A DNA stretch of 64,000 bases from Pyrinomonadaceae bacterium (GCA_021463165.1 JAJTWY010000001.1:1-64000); one strand, 5' to 3'; shown: positions 37,490 through 45,252, numbered from the stretch's first letter. Numbers and translations: made by a program. The notes: generated by a model not told the origin, from the letters alone.

Positions 37490-39814
37490 ATGACATTCGT
37501 CAGGCCCCTGCTGATATCACTTCTCATATTTCTCCTTAACATTACCAACCTTGCGGCAGATCTCGAGTATTTTCGCCTAGCGTCGGAACCGCTGATAAGG
37601 ATCGGCCTCTCGACAAACGCATCGTCCGTGTCGATCACGACCAACGACTCGTCGCTCGTCGCGGTAAGTCCGGACGAACCCGCCAGGATGCTCGCGACCG
37701 CCCGGGTAACAGTATCGGCCAGGGCGTATCGCCCCGACGAGGTCGAAAATTACCGGATCGAATTTCAGGATATTCCTACGCAGAATGACGCGAACACCTT
37801 GGCCCGTGATATTCGTGAGGCGACCGGAGAGACCGCATTGTCCAGCCTCGATCCTGCTTCGAATACGTGGAAGGTGTGGGTCGGGACGGTCAAGGAATCG
37901 ATCATCGAGGCGGACGAACTGAAAGAAAAGCTCGCCGAGAAAGGATTCGAGGACGCAGTCGTCGTGACCGAGAAAAGAACGGTCATCTCTGATGACGCAA
38001 GGGCCCTCTCGCAGCAGCTTAAGACTGACGGCGTCTCTGAGGTTAGGAGCCTGATAAGACCGACGGGATCGTCAAAACCGAGCACATCGGAACCGATCGC
38101 AAGCAATCTTCGCGAAGTGATCGTGAGCGGGACCAGCGAGGCCGCGAGATATTCCTCGCTGAAATCTGTTGCGTTTGGATCCTTGAACGAACGCGCGCAC
38201 CCAGTTCGAATGAACGGCAAGGCATATCGCGGAAAGATCGAAGTGTTCGTGAATTCGCGGGGCTCGCTTACGGTGGTTAACGTGGTACCGCTCGAGGATT
38301 ATCTGCTCGGCGTCGTTCCCGCCGAACTCGGCCTGCCGGAACTCGAAGCTCAAAAGGCCCAAGCTGTTGCCGCACGCACTTACGCAGTCGCCAATATCGG
38401 CACGTACGGCAAACAAGGCTTCGACATGGTGCCGACGGTCTATTCCCAGGTCTATAAGGGTGTTTCGATCGAAACCAAGATGGGAACATTGGCTGTGCAG
38501 CAGACGCGGGGGATCGTCGCGACCTACCAGGGTAAGCCAATTATGGCCTACTTTACATCGACCTGCGGCGGCAGGACCGAGAGCGGTGCCAATATTTTCG
38601 ATAACGACCAGCCGTACCTGCAAGGCGTAGAATGTTCGCTTGAAGGACGCCGCCATTTCGAGCCCTTTCTGATCAAGACAAATCGGCAGCCTGCGAAACT
38701 CCGCGATGATGGCAATCTCGAACTCGTTCGCCTGATGTCCGTGTACGCGTCGAATGGATTTCAGCTTGCGACGCCCCAGATGAGCGACGACTGGTTTGAC
38801 GATGTTCCGAGCGATGTTGAAGTAGCGAATTGGCTGGGGAATGTCGCTGGAAAATTTGGCAAGGCCGGGCCACAGCCGATGCGTGATCAGGCAACGCCGA
38901 TCGCGTTGGCACGGACACTGTCGAGTTTCGTTTATCCGCCCGGCTACGCGGATACGATGCTGACCGAGTCGGACATTGATTATCAGCTTGCTTTTGACGA
39001 TGCGGCGGAGATACCCAAGGAGCGGCGTGCCGATTTCGCGTTGCTGCTTCGCGACGGCTACTTCTCGATCCATCCTGACCTGACGCTCAAGCCGGGCCGG
39101 CCTTTCACGCGAGGCCGCCTTTTGCGGCTGATAAATCAGATCTACGAGAAGAAAAAGTGGACGAGCCAAATGCTCGTGGGAACGACAAAGGCGTCGGTCG
39201 GGGGCAAGCTGGTTCTCCGGACCGGCAAAACTGAACGACAACTCGTCATTCGGCCCGACGTATTCCTGTTTCGTGAGTTCGGTTCGACGATGTATCCGGT
39301 CCGTGAAGCGGCCCTGGTCGGCGGCGAGACAGTCAACTATCAGCTCGACGCGCTCGGCGCGGTGAAATACCTCGAGATCAAACCTTCGGTATCGCCGACG
39401 GTTGCCGAGAATATGTCGCCGTTCACCTTTTGGAATACGTCGCTCTCGGCGGGCCAGGTGCAGTCGCGGCTCTCAAGGTACGTTCGGGGCATCGGCACGT
39501 TGTACGACCTCAACGTCAAAAAGGTCGGATACTCGCGCCGGGCGATCGAACTCGAGATCATCGGCTCGAACGGAACAAAGATACTAAAAGGCGGAAAGAT
39601 CCGCTCGGCGCTCCGCCTGCGCGAGCAGCTTTTCGTTATCAATAAACGCTATTCCGGCTCGGCCGTCGCCGCCTACACGTTCACCGGTCGCGGCTGGGGC
39701 CACGGCGTCGGAATGTGCCAATACGGTGCGTTCGGGCTAGCGAAAATGGGAGTCAAGTTCGACGAGATCATCAGGCACTACTATAAGGGATCTGACTTGA
39801 CGAAGATGTACTAG
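37490..39814 (+). CDS. Exported SPOR plus SpoIID/LytB-type amidase-enhancer protein
   Basis: 774 residues from the ATG at 37490, which opens a signal peptide (MTFVRPLLISLLIFLLNI); an ATG 18 bp earlier is possible. Residues about 85-165 (YRIEFQDIPTQNDANTLARD ... VWVGTVKE) form a SPOR-like peptidoglycan-binding domain. The SpoIID domain begins about residue 225 (VNVVPLEDYLLGVVPAELG, EAQKAQAVAARTYAVANIG, STCGGRTESG) and its last motif, RGWGHGVGMCQYGA, is at the very end, so the domain is split by a long insertion of about 350 residues. SpoIID cleaves glycan strands at denuded peptidoglycan; outside spore formers it acts in division or remodelling. Stop interlocks with vapC (CTAG). Confidence 0.9.
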   Translation: MTFVRPLLISLLIFLLNITNLAADLEYFRLASEPLIRIGLSTNASSVSITTNDSSLVAVSPDEPARMLATARVTVSARAYRPDEVENYRIEFQDIPTQNDANTLARDIREATGETALSSLDPASNTWKVWVGTVKESIIEADELKEKLAEKGFEDAVVVTEKRTVISDDARALSQQLKTDGVSEVRSLIRPTGSSKPSTSEPIASNLREVIVSGTSEAARYSSLKSVAFGSLNERAHPVRMNGKAYRGKIEVFVNSRGSLTVVNVVPLEDYLLGVVPAELGLPELEAQKAQAVAARTYAVANIGTYGKQGFDMVPTVYSQVYKGVSIETKMGTLAVQQTRGIVATYQGKPIMAYFTSTCGGRTESGANIFDNDQPYLQGVECSLEGRRHFEPFLIKTNRQPAKLRDDGNLELVRLMSVYASNGFQLATPQMSDDWFDDVPSDVEVANWLGNVAGKFGKAGPQPMRDQATPIALARTLSSFVYPPGYADTMLTESDIDYQLAFDDAAEIPKERRADFALLLRDGYFSIHPDLTLKPGRPFTRGRLLRLINQIYEKKKWTSQMLVGTTKASVGGKLVLRTGKTERQLVIRPDVFLFREFGSTMYPVREAALVGGETVNYQLDALGAVKYLEIKPSVSPTVAENMSPFTFWNTSLSAGQVQSRLSRYVRGIGTLYDLNVKKVGYSRRAIELEIIGSNGTKILKGGKIRSALRLREQLFVINKRYSGSAVAAYTFTGRGWGHGVGMCQYGAFGLAKMGVKFDEIIRHYYKGSDLTKMY

Positions 39815-40191
39815 ATAAGTTCGGCTCCCTCTACACTCGAAAACCCGCGGTCAAAGGTTCCCAGGGGCAAATGTCCGGCCTTTTTCGATATCTCGAAGAT
39901 CAAACAGTCAGAGAACCGCAGTCTCGGCTTTGCACGAAAGAGGTCCACAGCGGCGGCAACGGTTTCGGGATCTTCAATGATCAACGACCGGTGTTTTAGA
40001 AGCATCTCCAAGATTTCGATCTGGTCACGCGTGCTTCGTCGGTAAACTTTTGCCAGAACCCAAATGGCCTCGGCGACGACGAGATGCGAAACCCAAGCTC
40101 CGTTTTCAATAAAAGCTTCGGACTGGGCTACTTGTTCGTCATCGTCTCGTGCAATGAGGCTCACAAGCAGATTTGTATCAGCGCTTACCAT
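39811..40191 (-). CDS. PIN-domain ribonuclease toxin (VapC type), second module
   Basis: 126 residues from the ATG at 40191 (a longer frame exists). MVSADTNLLVSLIARDDDEQ starts with the first PIN Asp; the closing RFSDCLIFEISKKAGH and GTFDRGFS carry the later acidic residues. Overlaps the AbrB-type antitoxin by 14 bp. Different subfamily from the toxin at 22739. Expected to cleave RNA when the antitoxin is lost. Confidence 0.88.
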   Translation of the reverse strand: MVSADTNLLVSLIARDDDEQVAQSEAFIENGAWVSHLVVAEAIWVLAKVYRRSTRDQIEILEMLLKHRSLIIEDPETVAAAVDLFRAKPRLRFSDCLIFEISKKAGHLPLGTFDRGFSSVEGAELI

Positions 40192-40444
40192 ATTTCTCGA
40201 GCATATAGTCGCCAATGCCTTCCTTTAATTCCTTAAGGCTTCGGCGTTTTGGTTTTGTCTTGAATACAGCCCGATGAATATCCTCAAAGCTGTATGTGCC
40301 CGAGCGCTTGACCGTGACCTTTCCGTTCTCTTCATCCTCGTCCCACTCGATCGTTGAACCGGGAGTTAGGCCGAGTTTTTTTCGAACGACGGCCGGAACC
40401 GATATTTGGCCCTGTGACGTTATTTTTGAATGAGCGATCTTCAT
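40178..40444 (-). CDS. AbrB/MazE-type antitoxin
   Basis: 88 residues from the ATG at 40444. KITSQGQISVPAVVRKKLG is the swapped-hairpin AbrB/SpoVT DNA-binding motif; the C-terminal basic segment (TKPKRRSLKELKEG) would bind the toxin. No Shine-Dalgarno before the ATG and only 6 bases from a strong -10, so it is probably translated from a leaderless message. Likely autorepressor through the dyad in its promoter. Confidence 0.87.
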   Translation of the reverse strand: MKIAHSKITSQGQISVPAVVRKKLGLTPGSTIEWDEDEENGKVTVKRSGTYSFEDIHRAVFKTKPKRRSLKELKEGIGDYMLEKYGKR

Positions 40445-40450
40445 GAACAG

Positions 40451-40479
40451 AGTATAAGGCATTACCACGGTAATGGCAA
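40451..40479 (-). promoter_or_regulatory. Antitoxin promoter with dyad operator in the spacer
   Basis: On the minus strand TTGCCA (40479-40474), 17 bp, TATACT (40456-40451), each matching 5 of 6 consensus bases. CATTACC-AC-GGTAATG (40460-40475) is a perfect dyad filling the spacer. The ATG begins 6 bases after the -10. Confidence 0.7.
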
Positions 40480-40570
40480 TGATCTTTCACGATCAAATAT
40501 TTGTTTACGATCACACCAAGCGCGGGCCAATGAACGCCGATATCCTTTCGCGCGACGTCCTGATCATCAG

Positions 40571-41857
40571 CTAACCCGCACGACGCATCAATTCGAGCGA
40601 CGGCTCGCTGACGAATACTCGGGCGTGGAACCGCTCACCCCATTCCTGCGCGGTCACATCGCGATATTCATGCCAGTTTTCGGTATCGTACCGCGGCGCG
40701 TAACCGGGATGAAGTTTCTTTCGCAGCGATCCGCGGATGGCCACGTCCGCACCGTTCTTCAATAGAAGGTCGGTAAACCTCGTCGATCCCGGACCGCCCG
40801 AATAGTTCATCCAGAAATTGGGCTGAGAGACAACAGTGCTGAATAGCGGCGTGTAGCCGCCAAATCCATTCCTATCGACCGCCGAACGCGCATTGACGTC
40901 GGCACCACGCTCGATCAGCCATTGTGCGATCTCATACTCGTCATACTCGACGGCCATATGCAGAAGCGTGGTCCCGTTGAGAGGCGTTCCCTGCGTAGCG
41001 AGAACTTCGTCGTGACAGCCATACTCAGGCGGAAATATCTCTTCATGTGAAAACGTACGATCCAGAAGCCCGGGATCTTGAAGCAGCAGTTCTTCGAGCA
41101 GGTCGATCCGCCCGCGATGAAAGGCCATGATCGGTGTGTCGGGGTAGACGACGCCGTTCGCAGCATACATTTCAAGGATCGAGTGTTTTGCCTGCGGTAC
41201 GCGGCTGTCAGTCTCGAGCACGACATCGACCGGCGCGATGCATTTGCCGCTTCCGTCGACAACCTTGGCCCCGACTCGAAGTGCGAAGGCCGTGCCGGAA
41301 ACACTGAGCGTGTATGCAGGGCCCGCAAGCGCGCCATCAGGCGGCGGTGGAGAGCCAAGGTATGTGTGGAGCAGTTCCGCTGTATCGATCTTGCTCTGCA
41401 GCGTTGCCCGATCCAACGCGTGCTCGAGATCGGTCGCGCCTAGATCTGCGAGCATTTTTATGATCTCGTTGCGGCCCAGGTTCGCCGCATAGCTCATCGG
41501 CGGGCCCCAATTGCATTTCTCGGTGCCGCGCGCGTTCTCGTGCAGCAGGTAAGCGTGTTTTGTTACAAGTTCGCGAACGGCCGCAATGTCGCCCAGCCAG
41601 ATCGCGTCGATCAGTTCACAAGCCTGAACAAGTCGCGGCCAGCTTCGGACGCCATATGCACGAGCTAGCGCGAATTGAGCATCAGCGAGGATCGCTTCCT
41701 CGTTGTTTATAGATCTTGGATGGTTTTCGGTAAATTCTTCGATCGCATCAGGGTTTCCTGCGTGAATAGCGCGCAAAAAGTCCTTTGCCTGATTCCGGAG
41801 CTGCTCCAGATCGGGGCGAACGGGGATATGACGGTCTTGTCGTGAGTAAATGGACAT
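40571..41857 (-). CDS. Ankyrin-repeat protein
   Basis: 428 residues. Ankyrin-like units are seen at GTEKCNWGPPMSYAANLGRN, DTPIMAFHRGRIDLLEELL, NGTTLLHMAVEYDEYEIAQW with LIERGADVNARS, and TPLFSTVVSQPNF with LLLKNGADVAIRG. The N-terminus (RPDLEQLRNQAKDFLRAIH) is the small 'ankyrin-associated' helical start seen in similar soil-bacterial proteins. No signal peptide. Role unknown; ankyrin repeats bind proteins. The start has a perfect AAAGGAGG 7 bases upstream, which can be masked by a hairpin. Confidence 0.85.
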   Translation of the reverse strand: MSIYSRQDRHIPVRPDLEQLRNQAKDFLRAIHAGNPDAIEEFTENHPRSINNEEAILADAQFALARAYGVRSWPRLVQACELIDAIWLGDIAAVRELVTKHAYLLHENARGTEKCNWGPPMSYAANLGRNEIIKMLADLGATDLEHALDRATLQSKIDTAELLHTYLGSPPPPDGALAGPAYTLSVSGTAFALRVGAKVVDGSGKCIAPVDVVLETDSRVPQAKHSILEMYAANGVVYPDTPIMAFHRGRIDLLEELLLQDPGLLDRTFSHEEIFPPEYGCHDEVLATQGTPLNGTTLLHMAVEYDEYEIAQWLIERGADVNARSAVDRNGFGGYTPLFSTVVSQPNFWMNYSGGPGSTRFTDLLLKNGADVAIRGSLRKKLHPGYAPRYDTENWHEYRDVTAQEWGERFHARVFVSEPSLELMRRAG

Positions 41858-41915
41858 GGACGAGCCTCCTTTATTCTCGTTTGCCCGTTATCCGCAATGT
41901 TTGGGCGAAAGGAGG
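41858..41915 (-). promoter_or_regulatory. Leader hairpin masking the ankyrin gene Shine-Dalgarno
   Basis: AAAGGAGG (41872-41865 on minus) lies 7 bases before the ATG and pairs perfectly with CCTCCTTT (41915-41908). An inner GCCC/GGGC stem extends it. The upstream arm is the same sequence as the 16S rRNA anti-Shine-Dalgarno. Confidence 0.6.
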
Positions 41916-42025
41916 TTCGCTGATCGAACCTTGGTTAGAACTAACTCAGGTGGACTCGGTCCTCTCCGCGGATCGGGCGGCGTCCTGCATGCCGAGCGGA
42001 ATCATAACTCCGAGCCGGAATGCAG

Positions 42026-42340
42026 TCAAGCCGCGTTTCTCACGACCTTCTCAAGGGCAGTCCTCCACTTTGCACCGGTTGCGCGTCCATCGCCTATGCT
42101 CGCGTATTCGTTGTGCGGCTCGACAAAAGAGAACCGATAGGTTTCGGTCCCCACGGTCACCTTCATCCCTCCGCCCAAGTAGTACCACGGAAATCTCACG
42201 GCCGTGACGGAGCGATGCGGCACGTCGAAACGCGTCCCCTTCTCACCCTCGAATGAAAAGCTATCTTTTGTAAGTCTTAGCTGCCCTCGTTCGCTTCCCG
42301 AGATGCCGATCATTCGCCAGACAGTGTCCTCGATCCTCAT
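42026..42340 (-). CDS. Small soluble protein, PH-like beta fold suspected
   Basis: 104 residues, no signal peptide. RGQLRLTKDSFSFEGEKGTRFDVPHRS and VRFPWYYLGGGMKV suggest a GRAM/PH-like beta barrel, of the sort often fused to membrane anchors. It lies 4 bp downstream of the DUF1304 gene and is probably co-transcribed. No function assigned. Confidence 0.65.
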   Translation of the reverse strand: MRIEDTVWRMIGISGSERGQLRLTKDSFSFEGEKGTRFDVPHRSVTAVRFPWYYLGGGMKVTVGTETYRFSFVEPHNEYASIGDGRATGAKWRTALEKVVRNAA

Positions 42341-42344
42341 ATCA

Positions 42345-42701
42345 CTAGAGGTGCAGCAATATCAAAGCGATCAACGCAGGCAGGGCCTGTACGAAAAAGA
42401 TCTTGCGGCTGACCGTGACCGCACCAAAAACGCCGGCGACGATCACGCAGCTCAAGAAGAAGATCAAGAAGTAAAAGCCGTCGTGTCCGCCCTTAAGTAG
42501 TCCCACTATCAGTCCCGCGGCGAGAAATCCATTGTACAAGCCCTGATTCATTGCCAGTTTCTTGTTCGCTGCCGCCTGCTCGGGCGAATGGCCGAAAGCT
42601 CGGAAACCCGGGGCCTTGTCCCACAAGAACATCTCGAGAATGAGAAAATAGATGTGAAGCAACGCGACGATCGCAGTAAGAATATTTGCGGCTATTCCCA
42701 T
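42345..42701 (-). CDS. DUF1304 membrane protein
   Basis: 118 residues from the ATG at 42701, with GAGGGG a few bases upstream. Four hydrophobic helices; the opening (NILTAIVALLHIYFLILEMFLW), the MNQGLYNGFLAAGL motif and VVAGVFGAVTVSRKI match the DUF1304 family of small four-helix membrane proteins. Function unknown. Divergent from the exported nuclease gene across 113 bp. Confidence 0.85.
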   Translation of the reverse strand: MGIAANILTAIVALLHIYFLILEMFLWDKAPGFRAFGHSPEQAAANKKLAMNQGLYNGFLAAGLIVGLLKGGHDGFYFLIFFLSCVIVAGVFGAVTVSRKIFFVQALPALIALILLHL

Positions 42702-42776
42702 AGACCCCTCATGTCGCCCGCACGCCTGCAAAACTCCGCGAACCAACCTCAGTTCCTTATATTAGCGCTGGATTCG

Positions 42777-42805
42777 TTGATATTAGGAGATAGGTCGCCT
42801 ATTAT
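42777..42805 (+). promoter_or_regulatory. Promoter of the exported nuclease gene
   Basis: TTGATA (42777-42782), 17 bp, TATTAT (42800-42805), 5 of 6 matches each. ATAGG-TCG-CCTAT (42790-42802) is an inverted repeat overlapping the -10. The ATG is 9 bases after the -10, so the message would have nearly no leader. Confidence 0.6.
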
Positions 42806-42814
42806 CAAGGCGCA

Positions 42815-43708
42815 ATGTCGATCCGAAGACTGCTGACAACCGCGATATTCTTTTTCGCTGCCGCTCTGTCCCTTTTTGGCCAGACGGCCGCCGCGGCAAA
42901 GATCGAGAAGGGCTCGCAAACCGCAAAGGCAGGCTTCAGGAACGAGGACGAGATCCGCGATAAATTCAACAACTGGAGAACCGACGAGGATGCCCGGCGA
43001 TGGCTCGTCTCAATGAACTACAACATCGCTGACATCGAAGGTGTCGCTGCCGCCAAACCACATGGTGAAAAGGCGGATGTCGAGGTTCGGGTAAAAACGA
43101 AGGCCGGCGAGAAGAAGGAAGGGATCTCGATCAAGCTCGTCTCAAGCCCGAACGGTTTTAACCAGATCGATAAACGGTGGCTGGCGACATACGCAAAGAT
43201 GTGGAAAATGCCGGCCGAGGTTCACGCCGCGCTCAAGCTATTCGTGGGCGAAACGCCCCCCGTCGAACCCCAGCCTGCGGCAGTGTCGGGTGGTGCCGAT
43301 AAAGCGCCGGGCACCGACGCGGGACCGAAAGGAACGCCGGTTACCAGCCGCCGGTCGGCTATACGAATGTATCTGAATGAACTGGACCCGTCGGCGCAGA
43401 AGGCCGTCATTGATTTCTTCACGTTGAACAAGGATGAGATCGTATCGGACCTTTTCGCCGGCGACGGTATTCACGCGGCCGGTTGGGTGATGGTCGCATT
43501 GAAGTCGAAGGATAAAACTCGCTGGATCATCCGCTCATCGGCCGATACGATCAAGTTTTTTGGCGACGGCAAGGTAGAGATAACTCGAGCGGGCAATCTG
43601 AAGATCGGACGCGTGACAATGCAGCGAAAGGGCGGCGACGGCGGACGCGAGACCGCTAAGATGCTGCAATTCAAGATCAATCCGGTTCATTTGTTCGACG
43701 CAAAATGA
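42815..43708 (+). CDS. Exported HinP1I-like restriction-endonuclease-fold nuclease
   Basis: 297 residues. From residue 32 the protein aligns along its length with the GCGC-cutting type II enzyme HinP1I as I recall it: GSQTAKAGFRNEDEI, WLVSMNYN, IKLVSSPNGFNQIDKRWLA, and the closing GRVTMQRKGGDGGRETAKM with LQFKI. HinP1I's D62, Q81 and K83 correspond to D88, S105 and K107, so the middle residue is changed. Residues 147-178 are a Pro/Gly/Ala linker absent from HinP1I. Residues 1-23 (MSIRR, then LLTTAIFFFAAALSLFGQ) are a Sec signal peptide of the type used by other exported proteins here; no ATG, GTG or TTG lies between it and the conserved part. No methyltransferase gene is near. Probably a periplasmic or secreted DNase; activity unproven. 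Confidence 0.87.
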   Translation: MSIRRLLTTAIFFFAAALSLFGQTAAAAKIEKGSQTAKAGFRNEDEIRDKFNNWRTDEDARRWLVSMNYNIADIEGVAAAKPHGEKADVEVRVKTKAGEKKEGISIKLVSSPNGFNQIDKRWLATYAKMWKMPAEVHAALKLFVGETPPVEPQPAAVSGGADKAPGTDAGPKGTPVTSRRSAIRMYLNELDPSAQKAVIDFFTLNKDEIVSDLFAGDGIHAAGWVMVALKSKDKTRWIIRSSADTIKFFGDGKVEITRAGNLKIGRVTMQRKGGDGGRETAKMLQFKINPVHLFDAK

Positions 43709-43797
43709 GATTCTCGAAGGGTCAGATAACCGGCTCGGCGATCGTGCTGCTCATTCTGCTGATATTCGCGCTGGTGCGGTATTCATTTGGCGGTTGA
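43705..43797 (+). CDS. 30-residue single-helix membrane microprotein
   Basis: 30 codons. The ATG overlaps the nuclease stop (ATGA, 43705-43708), the same coupling seen for other pairs in this window. The product starts MRFSKGQITGS, has one hydrophobic helix at about residues 10-26 (GSAIVLLILLIFALVRY) and ends SFGG. Basic N-terminus and length fit an N-in, single-pass membrane protein. Function unknown; immunity, anchoring or export of the nuclease are guesses. Stop TGA at 43795-43797. Confidence 0.65.
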   Translation: MRFSKGQITGSAIVLLILLIFALVRYSFGG

Positions 43798-43847
43798 GCG
43801 GCCTTTGGCATCGTGTTTGCGTTTAGTGGGGATGGGGGTTGTACGAA

Positions 43848-44429
43848 ATGAGATCACCAGCATTACTACTTTTTGCCGTCGCGGCGCTGTTCTTGTTAGA
43901 TCTCACGTCGGCGGCACAGAATTCGAAGGTTCTAGCTAAGGCACAGACTGTATCCGGCGACCGGTTCACGGTGGGCGTAAAAACTCCTCGCGGAGCTAGC
44001 GTTTACGCGGTCGTGCGACCGTCAGCGGCGATGCTAAATGCTATTGATAAAGGGCTTACTGACCTGTTTGTCGTTGCTCGCAAGGACGGGTATCGAATGA
44101 GGCTGAACTACTCTGACTACACGATCTACATCGCCCGTTCCGACCGGACAACGAATGCCGCCGGCGAGTATTCGCCTGATTTTGCTGTCGGGGCATCGCA
44201 ATATGCAGGAAGCGTTTACGATCAGGGCGGTTACATCTACGCGGCGGGAATGGTCATCGCGAATAACCCGTGTACATTCATGATCGCGGAACATGAGCGA
44301 AATTTCGAACGGGTCTCGGACGTCGTCCGATACGAAGGCGAGCACTTGGTTCTCTATCACAACGACCGACGCCGGTACGCAGAAACTGCAGACCACAGTC
44401 GCGGCGGCGGGCATCCCATCCTGAACTAG
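43848..44429 (+). CDS. Exported protein of unknown function
   Basis: 193 residues from the ATG at 43848, which follows a GGGGG run; a TTG 9 bases earlier is possible. Signal peptide MRSPALLLFAVAALFLLDLT ending SAAQ. The mature part has a beta-rich pattern (RFTVGVKTPRGASVYAVV, MRLNYSDYTIYIARSD) and a single Cys. No family recognised. It begins 50 bp after the microprotein gene, so it could belong to the same transcript. A terminator follows at 44520. Confidence 0.7.
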   Translation: MRSPALLLFAVAALFLLDLTSAAQNSKVLAKAQTVSGDRFTVGVKTPRGASVYAVVRPSAAMLNAIDKGLTDLFVVARKDGYRMRLNYSDYTIYIARSDRTTNAAGEYSPDFAVGASQYAGSVYDQGGYIYAAGMVIANNPCTFMIAEHERNFERVSDVVRYEGEHLVLYHNDRRRYAETADHSRGGGHPILN

Positions 44430-44519
44430 TCATAACCCGCAACTATTCCCACCATTTCGTGCATCAAATACCCGAAACGGGAGTAAAAGCTTCAGCCGAG
44501 AGATCAGTGGTGTACGAAT

Positions 44520-44550
44520 ATGCCCTGAAAATCAGGCATTTTCTGTTTCT
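44520..44550 (+). terminator. Intrinsic terminator
   Basis: ATGCC(C)TGA and TCAGGCAT form an 8-bp stem with one bulged C and an AAA loop, followed by TTTCTGTTTCT. Confidence 0.6.
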
Positions 44551-44568
44551 GGCCGGGAGATCAAGGAT

Positions 44569-45252
44569 ATGGCACGGACGTTGCTAAATAGGAAGGCGGG
44601 AAGCGGGGAGCCGCGAGCGCCGAACTTACAGAAGCGATGTTACCGCTTTGGGCAGTTCGGAAAGGGTTTGGTTCTATCGCTGCTGATCTTTGCAAATTCA
44701 GTCGTTCTCTTCGGGCAATCGGAAGATACCATCTACCGCCTGCCGGCCGGTACCCGGATCAGCGTCGAACTCGATGCCGAGATCAACTCACACGTCTCGA
44801 GCGTCAATGATACGTTCCTTGCCAGAGTGACGCGGCCTGTCAGGATACGCGAGGCGGTCGTGGTGCCAATTGGAAGCATCGTCGAGGGACGTGTTGTTTC
44901 GGTTGAGCGGGCTGCGGCCGCAAACCATAATGGTTCGCTCGAAGTCGTCTTCGAATCGATCAAGCTGTCCGAACAGGTCCGCCGCATCGACGCTGTAAAG
45001 GTTTCACCGGCCGCGCCGCGTTCGTCCTCGCTTTTCAGGGCTATGGCGATCGGGATCGGTATCGTGGCCGGAGCTGTGATCGGATCGGCCTCTAACACAG
45101 GTAAAGGCCCGGTCATCGGGGCCGCTGCCGGAGCCGGAGTTGGTACGAGCATCGCCCTCCTTAAAAAAGGTAAGGATGTCAGAATTCGAAAGAGCGATGA
45201 GTTTGAGATCGAGTTGAAAAGGGATGTCACCCTGCCGGTGCTCGATTATTGA
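44569..45252 (+). CDS. Exported protein with beta-barrel-like domain and glycine zipper
   Basis: 227 residues. The N-terminal 30 residues are basic, followed by a hydrophobic segment (LVLSLLIFANSVVLFGQ) that can act as an internal signal or anchor. IYRLPAGTRISVELDAEINS and VVPIGSIVEGRVVSVERA resemble the TrbI/VirB10-like beta domain seen in many acidobacterial proteins. A glycine-rich hydrophobic stretch (IGIVAGAVIGSASN, VIGAAAGAGVGTSIALL) looks like a glycine-zipper membrane segment, and a short beta tail closes the protein. Not part of a type IV secretion cluster here. Role unknown. Confidence 0.72.
   Translation: MARTLLNRKAGSGEPRAPNLQKRCYRFGQFGKGLVLSLLIFANSVVLFGQSEDTIYRLPAGTRISVELDAEINSHVSSVNDTFLARVTRPVRIREAVVVPIGSIVEGRVVSVERAAAANHNGSLEVVFESIKLSEQVRRIDAVKVSPAAPRSSSLFRAMAIGIGIVAGAVIGSASNTGKGPVIGAAAGAGVGTSIALLKKGKDVRIRKSDEFEIELKRDVTLPVLDY

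Noticed and set aside
38072..39241. Long minus-strand open frame (389 codons) opposite the SpoIID gene
   Set aside because: Its reading follows the third-position pattern of the SpoIID gene, it lacks recognisable motifs and has an antisense-like amino-acid mix. The plus-strand frame has clear SpoIID motifs.
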